From Furfurilactobacillus rossiae DSM 15814 (GTDB taxonomy: Bacteria; Bacillota; Bacilli; Lactobacillales; Lactobacillaceae), in the NCBI RefSeq assembly GCF_000428925.1, contig NZ_AUAW01000009.1, forward strand, positions 1 to 64,000: a stretch of 64,000 nucleotides of DNA. The letters are read 5' to 3'. The notes under the pieces are model-generated. The model did no database searches and was not told where the DNA came from. It saw nothing but the letters and a program-made list of their open reading frames with translations. This document shows positions 37,737-45,542 of this stretch, one piece after another; position 1 is the first letter of the stretch; each line of letters starts with the position of its first letter. A program made the position numbers and the translations under genes.

Positions 37737-38597
37737 TTAACCCACCTGTACCGCAATACCGACAAGTCCGGGACCAGTATGAACGCCAAGGGCAGGGGAA
37801 ATGTTTCCTGTTTCAATATTAAGTGATGGAAAGCGGTTTTGTAAATCCCCTGTTACCTGTTTTAATAGCGGTTCATTGAGACCTTGAGCTACGGCAACAC
37901 GGGCGTTTTTGTTGGTTGCAATTTTTTGAGTAGCCAGTTCGACCATTTTCTGGACAGCCTTCTTTTCTGTGCGTGCTTTGGCAATAGCTGTATAAACGCC
38001 ATCTGAATCACAAGTAATAATTGGTTTAATGTTAAGTGCCGCACCAAAGAATCCGGCAACACGGCCGATTCGACCACCAGCCCTTAGATATTTTAATGTT
38101 GGAATGTAAATGTAGACAGAGCTTTTTGGCACAGAAGCATTGAGCTTGTCGATGATCGTGTCAAATGGCAATTGTTGGTCAATCAGTGATTCTGCGTAGT
38201 TGGCAAACAGACCACTACCAACACCAATGTTTTTAGTATCAATAACCACCATTCTTACACTGTCCTGTGTTTCCGCGACCTGTTTGAAGAGACTGTTGGT
38301 TACCGACAGTGCACCAGATATGGTAATTCCGATGACATGGGTAAAACCGCGTTTTTTTAGTTCTGCAAGGCGATTAATGACATCTCCCATCACGGGACTG
38401 GCAGTTTTAGGAAGTTCTTTAGCCGCGGATTGTAGACGATAAAAGTCATCAGGCTCAATTGTTTCACGGTCGGAATATGTTTTGCCATCGATCATTAACT
38501 GCATTGGTACAGCGACGATGTTTTCATACTGTGTAAAAATATGCTCAGGCACATCCGAGGCCGAATCTACGAGCAAAGCAATTTTTTCTTCTGTCAT
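37737..38597 (-). CDS. DegV-family fatty acid-binding protein
   Basis: 286 residues. DegV signatures: ALLVDSASDVP at the N-terminus, LPKTASPVMGDVINRL around the ligand-carboxylate site, GITISGALSVTNS, and YLRAGGRIGR. Family members (FakB) hold a fatty acid for phosphorylation by FakA. Whether this one does so is inference. The start is ATG 38597; a TTG directly before it is ignored. A perfect 29-bp palindrome lies 45 bases upstream. Confidence 0.9.
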   Translation of the reverse strand: MTEEKIALLVDSASDVPEHIFTQYENIVAVPMQLMIDGKTYSDRETIEPDDFYRLQSAAKELPKTASPVMGDVINRLAELKKRGFTHVIGITISGALSVTNSLFKQVAETQDSVRMVVIDTKNIGVGSGLFANYAESLIDQQLPFDTIIDKLNASVPKSSVYIYIPTLKYLRAGGRIGRVAGFFGAALNIKPIITCDSDGVYTAIAKARTEKKAVQKMVELATQKIATNKNARVAVAQGLNEPLLKQVTGDLQNRFPSLNIETGNISPALGVHTGPGLVGIAVQVG

Positions 38598-38641
38598 CAA
38601 GAATTTACCTTCTTAGTCGTATTTGAAACAATATCGAATTA

Positions 38642-38670
38642 ATTAATATAGTATTGAATACTATATTAAT
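38642..38670. promoter_or_regulatory. Perfect 29-bp palindrome upstream of degV
   Basis: ATTAATATAGTATT (38642-38655), one G, then the exact reverse complement (38657-38670). It lies between divergent degV and HIT genes and contains -10-like TATAGT on the minus side. A dimeric repressor operator is likely. Confidence 0.6.
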
Positions 38671-38846
38671 GATCAGAATTTGTCCAATTTTAGCTTAATT
38701 CATTTAATTTTAATAATTGAATAAGAAATTAGTTTGAGCTCGCCTAGTATTTGAAAATGTGATAATTTACTGATTGAGAAAGTAATTGATGGCATAACTG
38801 CGAGTCTCATGGGGAGAGAATCGACATTATATAGAGGGTGGATGAA

Positions 38847-39326
38847 ATGATGCACGATAACTGTGAAATTTGCAGACGAATTCAAATGATTAAGGATGGG
38901 ACTAATCCCTATTTTGTTGCTGAATTGTCAACGGGGTATGTGGTAATTGGCGACAATCAGCACTTTAAGGGATACACCTTGTTTCTGTGCAAACAACATG
39001 AGACAGAATTACACTTTTTGCCACGCGATTTTAAAGAACAATTTCTGCACGAGATGAGTTTGGTAGCGGAGGCTGTTTACGATGCTTTCCATGCTGAAAA
39101 AATGAACTATGAGTTATTAGGAAATGGCGATACCCATGTTCACTGGCACCTATTCCCTCGTCGAGAAGGCGATACGACAACACCGGGGCCAGTTTGGTGG
39201 CTAGATCGTAACGTTATGTTCAGTGACGACAACCGGCCATCGCCTGAAGAACTTGACGAGATGAAGAAAACGCTGAAAGCAACACTAACTAAAGTGCTGG
39301 CGGCGGATGCTGAAGCGGCAAATTAA
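38847..39326 (+). CDS. HIT-family protein
   Basis: 159 residues. The histidine triad is HVHWHLFPR; CEICRRI at the N-terminus is a partial zinc-site-like motif. HIT proteins hydrolyse or transfer nucleotides from nucleotide conjugates; substrate unknown here. The start is ATG 38847, with GAGGG upstream; GTG 38838 and ATG 38850 are alternatives. Confidence 0.88.
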   Translation: MMHDNCEICRRIQMIKDGTNPYFVAELSTGYVVIGDNQHFKGYTLFLCKQHETELHFLPRDFKEQFLHEMSLVAEAVYDAFHAEKMNYELLGNGDTHVHWHLFPRREGDTTTPGPVWWLDRNVMFSDDNRPSPEELDEMKKTLKATLTKVLAADAEAAN

Positions 39327-39336
39327 ATAGAACTCA

Positions 39337-39388
39337 AATAGCGGCAACATTCACGTGAAGTAATCATGTGAATGTTGCCGCTATTATT
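39337..39388. terminator. Bidirectional terminator between HIT gene and apbE
   Basis: AATAGCGGCAACATTCAC pairs with GTGAATGTTGCCGCTATT around a short loop; one of the strongest stems in the window. Confidence 0.85.
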
Positions 39389-39396
39389 ATCTTTTG

Positions 39397-40347
39397 TTAC
39401 TCAATTAACTTTAAACGATGATGAACGATTACAAGATCAACAGTGTCATCATCGTAAACGAAAGCTGCTCCGTAAATATCGTCGCGGTCTTCTCCCCAAC
39501 CTGGAATTGGTTTACCGGCGAAGAAAAGCCGCTTTGTTTCTATTTCACATGTGATTGAGTCACGGGCAAAAATGGTGACACCGCTGACGTGTGTTTGCAG
39601 GGGATGACCGGTTTCAGGACTCAACAAGTGGTGATAACGATGACCGTCCTTAACTAAGACACGTTCATAGGTGCCTGACGTGACGGCGGAACCAGCTGGC
39701 ATCAGCACAGTCAGAAGATCTTCACCACGAGCTTTTGTTGGAGCCTGAACACCAACTAGCCATTGACCATTATCGCGTTTAGGCGAAGTACCGACAAATT
39801 CAATGTTTCCGCCTAGATTGATGATGCCTGCTTGCACGCCATTGGCACGCCATAAATCGCGAATTCGATCAGCAATGTAGCCTTTGGCAATTCCGCCTAG
39901 ATCCAGTTCCATCCCTGGCTCGGTGAGGTAAACACTCTGATCGGCGTCATTTAGAATGACGTTCGCTGCATTAGACATTGCCAGCCGTTTGGAAATATCC
40001 GATTCATTGGGAACATTTGCCCCAGCAAAGCCAATCTTCCAAAGTTTAACGAGTGGTCCAATTAAAGCGTTGAAGCCAAAATGTTGGTGGCTCTGCTCAA
40101 CGGCGGCTTTGATGAGCGCAAACGTACTTGGAGACACTTGCACAGCTTGTTTGCCGGACGCGTTGTTGACTGCCATAACTTCGGAAACAGGGGCGTTAAC
40201 GGTTAACTGTTGTTCGTACAATTGAATGAGCGCAATACTGTCATCCAGCACCTTTTCATTTGTCTCCCCCATGACCGTTAACACAATACGAGTTCCAAGC
40301 GCATGCGTTGTTTTTGTTAGTTTCTGTGATGCGAGATTATTAATCAT
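39397..40347 (-). CDS. apbE: FAD:protein FMN transferase
   Basis: 316 residues. ApbE family: it attaches FMN covalently to Thr/Ser of target flavoproteins. Signatures are ALGTRIVLTVMG near the start, LDLGGIAKGYIADR (FAD-binding), IINLGGNIEFVG, and HHLLSPETGHPLQT. There is no signal peptide or lipobox, so it acts in the cytoplasm. No protein with the usual FMN-acceptor motif is seen in the window. The flavoprotein at 46924 has the FAD domain only. Confidence 0.9.
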   Translation of the reverse strand: MINNLASQKLTKTTHALGTRIVLTVMGETNEKVLDDSIALIQLYEQQLTVNAPVSEVMAVNNASGKQAVQVSPSTFALIKAAVEQSHQHFGFNALIGPLVKLWKIGFAGANVPNESDISKRLAMSNAANVILNDADQSVYLTEPGMELDLGGIAKGYIADRIRDLWRANGVQAGIINLGGNIEFVGTSPKRDNGQWLVGVQAPTKARGEDLLTVLMPAGSAVTSGTYERVLVKDGHRYHHLLSPETGHPLQTHVSGVTIFARDSITCEIETKRLFFAGKPIPGWGEDRDDIYGAAFVYDDDTVDLVIVHHRLKLIE

Positions 40348-40464
40348 AGTTTGTATGGTTAGCCTGCTTTCATAAAACTAGTAGCGTTTTTATTTACTAA
40401 ATTATAAGCCTACTTTGACGATTGTGAGGTATGCATCGCACAACTGATAAAGTCTGGGTAATTG

Positions 40465-40719
40465 CTAATTTTTGAAAGTTGCCAACCAAGAAGTTGCGAC
40501 ACTGTCTAAATCTAATTGATAAATGTCACATAATGCGATGAACGTTTTGGCCGGAATCGTAAGTTCTTTTGAAGAGTCTTCGAATCGAGCTAATGAAGCG
40601 ATGCTAATTTTAACACCATATTGGGCATGTAATAGATCAGTTACTTGTGACAGAGTTAATCTGTGCTGTTGACGATGATATTTTAAGAAATCTTGCATGG
40701 AATTTATTTCTATTCTCAT
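40465..40719 (-). CDS. Small XRE-type HTH regulator (divergent, Fem locus)
   Basis: 84 residues, essentially one HTH domain: YHRQQHRLTLSQVTDLLHAQ, VKISIASLARFEDSSKELT, TFIALCDIYQLDLDSVA. Size, order of motifs and divergent orientation match the 385-615 regulator of island 1. Start ATG 40719 after GGAGGG. It likely controls the locus to its right, by inference from arrangement and from TTAGCAAT half-sites in both promoter regions. Confidence 0.8.
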   Translation of the reverse strand: MRIEINSMQDFLKYHRQQHRLTLSQVTDLLHAQYGVKISIASLARFEDSSKELTIPAKTFIALCDIYQLDLDSVATSWLATFKN

Positions 40720-40739
40720 AAATGACCCTCCAACACTAT

Positions 40740-40766
40740 GCTAATTGCAATTTTAGCAATAATTGC
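40740..40766. promoter_or_regulatory. Candidate operator of the Fem locus
   Basis: GCTAATTGC followed by TTAGCAATAATTGC gives overlapping inverted repeats (GCAATT, 40747-40752, facing AATTGC, 40761-40766) between the two divergent HTH genes. TTAGCAAT recurs as an inverted pair around the promoter of the first tRNA-like RNA (43243-43279). Confidence 0.45.
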
Positions 40767-40828
40767 GCGTAAAGGTCATTTGTTTTGAAAAACATTCTTG
40801 AATCTTTAGTGGAACAGCAGTATATTTC

Positions 40829-40857
40829 TTATTGTTAATAATTATATTACGTATAAT
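40829..40857 (+). promoter_or_regulatory. Promoter of the Fem locus
   Basis: TTATTG (40829-40834) and a perfect TATAAT (40852-40857) with a 17-base spacer. The transcript would begin near 40864, a dozen bases before the ATG at 40877. Confidence 0.65.
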
Positions 40858-40876
40858 AAAAAAGGACGGCCCTCTT

Positions 40877-41071
40877 ATGCCAATTTATCCTTTACGTGGC
40901 TGGCTAGCAGCTAGAAAAATATCACAACGTCAAATGGCTGAAGTTTTGCATAAAGACGTTAGCAGCGTAAATAGAAAGTTAAATGGTAAGTCTGATTGGA
41001 CGTCATCTGAAATCTCCAAATTACATAAAGCATACGGAGTTCCAGTGACATTGTTTATTGACGAAGATTAA
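40877..41071 (+). CDS. Small Cro-like HTH protein, Fem locus
   Basis: 64 residues: LRGWLAARKISQRQMAEVLH, then DVSSVNRKLNGKSDW, ending YGVPVTLFIDED. It is the counterpart of the 755-946 protein in size, motif order and position. AAAGGA lies eleven bases before the ATG. It is followed 26 bases later by the first Fem transferase and is probably in the same transcript. Confidence 0.72.
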   Translation: MPIYPLRGWLAARKISQRQMAEVLHKDVSSVNRKLNGKSDWTSSEISKLHKAYGVPVTLFIDED

Positions 41072-41097
41072 AAAATGTATCAATTCAGGGAGAGTTT

Positions 41098-42345
41098 ATG
41101 AAATTTGGGGAGATTTCTGAAAGTGAATATAACGAATTCGAGAAAAATCATCCGTTAGGAATTTTTTTACAAACAGTAAATCAGTACCACGTTTTAAATG
41201 AACGCAATTGGGATGCAAAACTAGTCGCTCTTCGTAACGACAATAATCAAATTATTGCGGCGGCTGTTTTGGGTAGCAGAAAGTTGCACATTGGTCGTTT
41301 GTACGAAGTGACTGGTGGACCAGTTATGAATTATAACGATCAAGCGGTTGTAAAGACTTTTGCAGATGAGATGGCAAAGTTTTGTCGTCAACATGGTGGT
41401 CTGATCTTGCGCTGGATTCCCAATTTACATCAGGCAAAGTTTGATGATCATGGTAATGTACTGGAAACGATGAACCAAGCAGCAAAAAATAATCTTGAAT
41501 TGGCTGAGTTCCAATATAATGAACCGCAGAAGGTTGAGAATGGTCATTATTCAAAAGTTGCGTTGAGCTACGAGTTCATAAAAAGGCTTAATGGATTAAA
41601 TGCTGCGACACTGGAGAAATCTTACTCAAAAGATGCTCAATATTCAGTCAAAAAAGCTAAGGAATTTGGTGTAACAATTCGGAAAATTCCATATGCAGAG
41701 TTAGAAGAATTCCATAAATATACAACGGCAACAGCTGAACGCCGTGGATTTAAAGATAAACCGTTAGATTATTATCAGAAGTCTTTTAAAGCATTTAAAG
41801 ATGACGACAAATTTCTTTTTGCCGAGCTAGATTTAAAACAATATGTAATTCTGCAAGAAAATGAGGTCAAAACATTAGCTGACCGAAGACAACAACTTGT
41901 CGAAAAAAGTGAACAGCACTTGAGCAAACATCGTGCTGCACAGGCACGAGAACTGGAAGATCAGATTCAACATCATAAAAAAAGAATTGTCCGCGCTAAT
42001 AAGTTAATTACGCGCTTCGGTCAAAAACCGGTATTGGCTGGATCGATGTTTAGTGTTCAACCACAGGAAATTACTTACCTATTTAGTTTCATGAATGATG
42101 AATTTCGGGATTTCTTTGGACCATACTTAATTCAGGATTACATGATGAAGCTGGCTGTGGAACGGCATATCCCACAGTATAATTTTTATGGTGTAGCTGG
42201 GGATTTCAGCGGTCAGGATGGTGTTCTAAGATTTAAACAATCCTTTATTGGCAATACTTATGAAGTGCTGGGGACTTATACCCGAGTGGTTAAACCAATC
42301 ACTTATCGGTTTGTACGATTACTAAAACGAATAATTGGTCATTAG
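41098..42345 (+). CDS. FemABX-family aminoacyltransferase (peptidoglycan bridge), copy 1
   Basis: 415 residues. Enzymes of this family move an amino acid from aminoacyl-tRNA to the peptidoglycan precursor stem peptide. Visible features: N-terminal GNAT-like half (FLQTVNQYHVLNERNWD), KSYSKDAQYSVKKAKEFGV, a coiled-coil arm at about residues 244-306 (as in FemA and MurM), and the C-terminal signature YNFYGVAGDFSGQDGVLRFK. With the gene at 43607 it forms a two-enzyme set like MurM/MurN, which add Ser or Ala then Ala. Coding sequence is more A+T-rich than copy 2. AGGGAGAG precedes the ATG. Confidence 0.88.
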   Translation: MKFGEISESEYNEFEKNHPLGIFLQTVNQYHVLNERNWDAKLVALRNDNNQIIAAAVLGSRKLHIGRLYEVTGGPVMNYNDQAVVKTFADEMAKFCRQHGGLILRWIPNLHQAKFDDHGNVLETMNQAAKNNLELAEFQYNEPQKVENGHYSKVALSYEFIKRLNGLNAATLEKSYSKDAQYSVKKAKEFGVTIRKIPYAELEEFHKYTTATAERRGFKDKPLDYYQKSFKAFKDDDKFLFAELDLKQYVILQENEVKTLADRRQQLVEKSEQHLSKHRAAQARELEDQIQHHKKRIVRANKLITRFGQKPVLAGSMFSVQPQEITYLFSFMNDEFRDFFGPYLIQDYMMKLAVERHIPQYNFYGVAGDFSGQDGVLRFKQSFIGNTYEVLGTYTRVVKPITYRFVRLLKRIIGH

Positions 42346-42354
42346 GGGGGTTAC

Positions 42355-43035
42355 ATGAAGTTTGTAAAGTGGTTCGCAAGACGTGTGAATTTATGGGAGC
42401 TTCAACGTAAGGGACTTTTAATCAGTGGTAAACACAATGTTGTTTCTCGAAATACAGTGTTTGAAGGGAAAAACAGTATTGATGACAACAATGTGATTGC
42501 AAATTCAACAATTGGTTATGGCACATTTATTGGCAGTCATACAAGGTTTATCGACGTGTCAATTGGTCGCTATAGCTCAATTGGAGATCACGTTACAGTA
42601 GTTTTAGGCAGTCATCCTGCCAGAACATTTGTTTCTACGCATCCGGCTTTTTATTCAATGAAGGCTCAGGCGGGTTTTACCTACGCCAGAAAACAGCTCT
42701 TTGACGATATTAAATATGTTGATGAAAAGGAGTTTATTAGTGTAAAAATTGGTAATGACGTTTGGATTGGCAACAGCGTGAATATACTTAACGGCGTGAC
42801 GGTTGGCGACGGCGCAATCCTTGCTGCAGGCGCCGTGGTTACTGAGGATGTTAAGCCATATGAAATAGTTGGGGGAGTGCCAGCTAAGCAAATTAGATTT
42901 CGTTTTTCACAGAAGGAGCGTGACTTTCTTATTAAGCACCCCTGGTTCAACGAAAAACCAGACGTTTTAGCGCAGCATCTGGAAAGTATGAAAAATGTTG
43001 AGAAATACCTTAAAGAAGCACCATCATGGTTGTAG
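42355..43035 (+). CDS. Hexapeptide-repeat (CatB/Vat-type) O-acyltransferase
   Basis: 226 residues with left-handed beta-helix repeats: [31 protein letters not shown], then [14 protein letters not shown] and [16 protein letters not shown]. The loop [15 protein letters not shown] carries a likely catalytic His. Family members acetylate sugars or antibiotics using acetyl-CoA; the target here is unknown. Placement nine bases after the Fem gene suggests a cell-wall or surface glycan substrate (inference). Confidence 0.82.
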   Translation: MKFVKWFARRVNLWELQRKGLLISGKHNVVSRNTVFEGKNSIDDNNVIANSTIGYGTFIGSHTRFIDVSIGRYSSIGDHVTVVLGSHPARTFVSTHPAFYSMKAQAGFTYARKQLFDDIKYVDEKEFISVKIGNDVWIGNSVNILNGVTVGDGAILAAGAVVTEDVKPYEIVGGVPAKQIRFRFSQKERDFLIKHPWFNEKPDVLAQHLESMKNVEKYLKEAPSWL

Positions 43036-43242
43036 TTTTGAAATGATAAAAGTCGTTCAACTTAAGGTAAACATTGCTTATAAAACCTAGCAGCGTAAAC
43101 AACTTAGTGGTTAATATACCTTAAGTTAAGTATATAATAATTGCGTTTTTGCAAAGGCTGTGCCATATGACCAACGTTTGCATAAATAACCTTGAATCTC
43201 TTCTAGAACAGGGTTATATTTTTTACTGGCGGTTCATGTAGC

Positions 43243-43279
43243 AATTGCTAAAGGATTTATAATCACAATGTTAGCAATT
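43243..43279 (+). promoter_or_regulatory. Promoter region of tRNA-like RNA 1 with inverted half-sites
   Basis: A perfect TATAAT at 43258-43263 lies between AATTGCTAA (43243-43251) and TTAGCAATT (43271-43279), a nine-base inverted pair. The -35 is poor (TTCATG, 19 bases away), as expected for a regulated promoter. A transcript from here gives a leader of about 30 bases before 43300. Confidence 0.5.
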
Positions 43280-43299
43280 TGTGAAAATGCTTTTTTTAT

Positions 43300-43385
43300 G
43301 GAGAGTTACCCAAGTCTGGTTGAAGGGACACAATTTCGGTTGTGAGGTCAGTAATGACGCAGAGGTTCAAATCCTTTACTCTCCT
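43300..43385 (+). tRNA. tRNA-Ser-like pseudo-tRNA without anticodon loop, copy 1
   Basis: 86 bases fold as a class II tRNA: acceptor GGAGAGU/ACUCUCC (7 of 7 pairs), D arm CCC/GGG with loop ending GGUUGAA, a variable arm GUCA-GUAA-UGAC with a GNRA loop, and T arm AGAGG-UUCAAAU-CCUUU with a normal T loop. In place of the 5 + 7 + 5 anticodon arm there are only 16 bases, CACAAU-UUCG-GUUGUG. This is a closed stem with a UUCG loop, so no anticodon can be presented. The D arm and acceptor are those of serine tRNAs. No CCA is encoded and the discriminator is U. It cannot decode and is likely dedicated to a non-ribosomal role. Confidence 0.82.
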
Positions 43386-43418
43386 TTGTGAGTTCCGGTT
43401 GATGACAAGCCTGTGTTG

Positions 43419-43446
43419 TTGACGTGGACTCATATAGTTGCATAAT
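43419..43446 (+). promoter_or_regulatory. Promoter of tRNA-like RNA 2
   Basis: TTGACG (43419-43424) and CATAAT (43441-43446) with a 16-base spacer. The transcript would begin about ten bases before 43464. The second copy therefore has its own promoter, stronger in -35 than that of copy 1. Confidence 0.6.
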
Positions 43447-43463
43447 TTAACAGTTTTAAAAAT

Positions 43464-43549
43464 GGAGAGTTACCCAAGTCTGGTTGAAGGGACACGATTT
43501 CGGTTGTGAGGTCAGCAATGACGCAGAGGTTCAAATCCTTTACTCTCCT
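43464..43549 (+). tRNA. tRNA-Ser-like pseudo-tRNA without anticodon loop, copy 2
   Basis: It differs from copy 1 at two of 86 positions, and both changes keep the fold. The anticodon-arm stem has CACGA against UUGUG (A-U becomes G-U), and the variable-arm loop is GCAA instead of GUAA, still a GNRA loop. All other elements, including the U discriminator and absence of encoded CCA, are the same. The open frame at 43484 that runs into the Fem gene crosses this RNA and is not the protein start. A terminator follows after four bases. Confidence 0.82.
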
Positions 43550-43553
43550 TCAC

Positions 43554-43578
43554 AGGCATCGATGGTCGATGCCTTTTT
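43554..43578 (+). terminator. Intrinsic terminator between tRNA-like RNA 2 and the second fem gene
   Basis: AGGCATCGA-TGG-TCGATGCCT followed by TTTT: a perfect nine-base stem. Only 28 bases separate it from the Fem start, too few for an independent promoter, so the Fem gene would depend on read-through or on a promoter inside the RNA genes. Confidence 0.85.
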
Positions 43579-43606
43579 AGTGTCAAAAAAATGGAATGGT
43601 GTGAAA

Positions 43607-44860
43607 ATGGTGCAAAAAGTTCGGGAATTATCAGCTGAAGAATTTGGTGCGTTTGAAGAAAAGTGCCCTTACGGCTCGTTTTATCAATCTGTAGAACAGG
43701 GTAACCTGATGTTGAAAGAAGGGCACAAAGCGACTTACATGGGTCTTGTCGACGGCGATAAGATCATTGTGGCCGGATTATTGGTCGGCATGAAGATTCA
43801 CTTTGGTTATCGGTTTGATATCTATGGTGGACCGTTGTTTATGCCAGGTTCTGAAACAAAAGCTAACTTGTCTGCGTTTGTTGAAGCAGTCGAAGAATAC
43901 GTTCGTAAACAAAACGGGATGTTCTTGCGTCTAATTCCCAACTTACCAGTTAAAACGTACAACGACGCGGGTGAACTTACTGCGAGTCACTTTGAAACTT
44001 TGCCAGCATTGTTTAAAGAGCTTGGTTACGACTACCAAGACTATCACGCTGCGGGTTATGACGAAGCAACGCATGTTACGCACTATGAATACAAAAAAGA
44101 TGTCCGTGACATGACGGAACAAACGCTTGAAAAGAGTTTCGATAAGAAAGCACGTTATAACATCAAAAAAGCCAAAGAATTTGGTGTTAAATTAAGGGAC
44201 ATTTCCTTCGATGAATTGCCAGAATTCAAGAAGGATACAGCAATGACTGCCGAACGGCTACATTTCCCAGATAAGTCACTTGATTACTACCAAAACGTGT
44301 ACCGTGAGTTTGGTGATAAAATTCGCTTTGTTGTAGCTGAAATCGACTCGAATGAATACATTGATTCTTATCAACAAAAGATTAAGTCAACTGATGATAA
44401 AATCGCGGCACTTAAGGCGAAAAACAAGGGCTATGAACAGAACAAAATCGATGATCTTGAACGCCAAAAGGCTAACCATCAAAAGAAAATCGATGTCGCA
44501 AAAGACCTTCAAAAACGGTATCCTGCTAAGTTTAACGTTGCCGGTGCGATGTTTGTGATTCAGCCACAAGAAATCGATTACGTATTTAGTTACACGAACG
44601 AAGAATTCAAAACTTTTAAAGGCCCATTCATGTTGCAAGATGCCATGATGAAGGCCGCTGTTGACCAAAAGATTCCGACGTACAACTTCTTGGGTGTTGC
44701 CGGACTTTTCGATGGTAGTGACGGTGTGTTTGAATTCAAACAAGGCTTTAATGGCTACACCGACGAAATGATCGGCGAATTCTCCAAAGTGTTGATTCCA
44801 TGGCGTTATAAGTTGTTGAATGCCATTAAGACAGTGTTGGGGCGTAGCAAACGTTTCTAA
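43607..44860 (+). CDS. FemABX-family aminoacyltransferase (peptidoglycan bridge), copy 2
   Basis: 417 residues from ATG 43607; upstream in-frame codons belong to the tRNA-like RNA and terminator. Family features: FEEKCPYGSFYQSVEQGNLM, KSFDKKARYNIKKAKEFGVK, a coiled-coil arm at about residues 247-304, and YNFLGVAGLFDGSDGVFEFK near the C-terminus. It is clearly paralogous to copy 1 but has base composition nearer the chromosome average. It uses aminoacyl-tRNA by family, which makes the two adjoining tRNA-like RNAs notable. The RBS is weak (GGAATGG); GTG 43601 is an alternative start. Confidence 0.88.
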   Translation: MVQKVRELSAEEFGAFEEKCPYGSFYQSVEQGNLMLKEGHKATYMGLVDGDKIIVAGLLVGMKIHFGYRFDIYGGPLFMPGSETKANLSAFVEAVEEYVRKQNGMFLRLIPNLPVKTYNDAGELTASHFETLPALFKELGYDYQDYHAAGYDEATHVTHYEYKKDVRDMTEQTLEKSFDKKARYNIKKAKEFGVKLRDISFDELPEFKKDTAMTAERLHFPDKSLDYYQNVYREFGDKIRFVVAEIDSNEYIDSYQQKIKSTDDKIAALKAKNKGYEQNKIDDLERQKANHQKKIDVAKDLQKRYPAKFNVAGAMFVIQPQEIDYVFSYTNEEFKTFKGPFMLQDAMMKAAVDQKIPTYNFLGVAGLFDGSDGVFEFKQGFNGYTDEMIGEFSKVLIPWRYKLLNAIKTVLGRSKRF

Positions 44861-44880
44861 AGTGGACTTGAAGGATAAAG

Positions 44881-44934
44881 AAAATGACCGTTTGGAAATT
44901 ACAAGTTGCACAGTAATTTCCAAACGGTTATTTT
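44881..44934. terminator. Bidirectional terminator after the second fem gene
   Basis: ACCGTTTGGAAATTAC pairs with GTAATTTCCAAACGGT; AAAA before and TTTT after. Confidence 0.85.
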
Positions 44935-44968
44935 AGTAACGTTAAATAGAATCGAATGGAGAAACAAA

Positions 44969-45403
44969 ATGTCTATTATTTCCCATCATGCCAGGTCAGA
45001 AGACTATGATGCACTAACCATACTATGGCGTGAAACGGTTGTAACAACGCATAAATTTTTGAAGGCAACAGATATTGACCAGATTCAACGAATGTTGCCA
45101 GTGTACTTTGATGCAGTCAATTTATTGACATGGTTTCATGGCGAAGAACTAATCGGTTTTTCTGGCACTAAGAATTATAAACTTGAAATGCTGTTCCTGG
45201 ACGTTCGTTGTCTGCATCAGGGCTACGGAAGTCAAATTTTGGAACGTCTGATCAATGAGAACCACATTCAAACAGTGGATGTTAACGAACAAAATCCTGA
45301 TGCATTAGCCTTTTATCAACATAATGGGTTTCACATTGCGAACCGTGATGCTGAGGATAATCAGGGACGTCCATTTCCAATCTTGCACTTAAAGTTAACC
45401 TAA
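44969..45403 (+). CDS. GNAT-family N-acetyltransferase
   Basis: 144 residues. The acetyl-CoA loop is in LDVRCLHQGYGSQILERL (QGYGS), and NPDALAFYQHNGF is the usual fourth motif. It is of the YjaB/ElaA size class; substrate unknown. Start ATG 44969 after TGGAGA; codons upstream lie in the terminator. Confidence 0.85.
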   Translation: MSIISHHARSEDYDALTILWRETVVTTHKFLKATDIDQIQRMLPVYFDAVNLLTWFHGEELIGFSGTKNYKLEMLFLDVRCLHQGYGSQILERLINENHIQTVDVNEQNPDALAFYQHNGFHIANRDAEDNQGRPFPILHLKLT

Positions 45404-45542
45404 GTATGTCATCGAGAAAAATAAAATCATTCTGCTCAAAACTCACCTGTATTTCTAATCCAATTAAGTCAAACATTCCTGTAAAATCTCTATTGTAGTC
45501 GATTCCGGCTCATCGCATAAAAACGGTGAGAGGAGGACGAAT

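Noticed and set aside
43300-43549. Ordinary tRNA-Ser with sequencing error in the anticodon loop
   Set aside because: Two separate copies carry the same short UUCG loop, and one has a structure-neutral stem change, so an error is very unlikely.
43484-43606. N-terminal extension of the second Fem protein through the tRNA-like RNA
   Set aside because: The frame is open only by chance. It crosses the T arm and a perfect terminator, has no RBS, and the paralog begins at the position matching ATG 43607.
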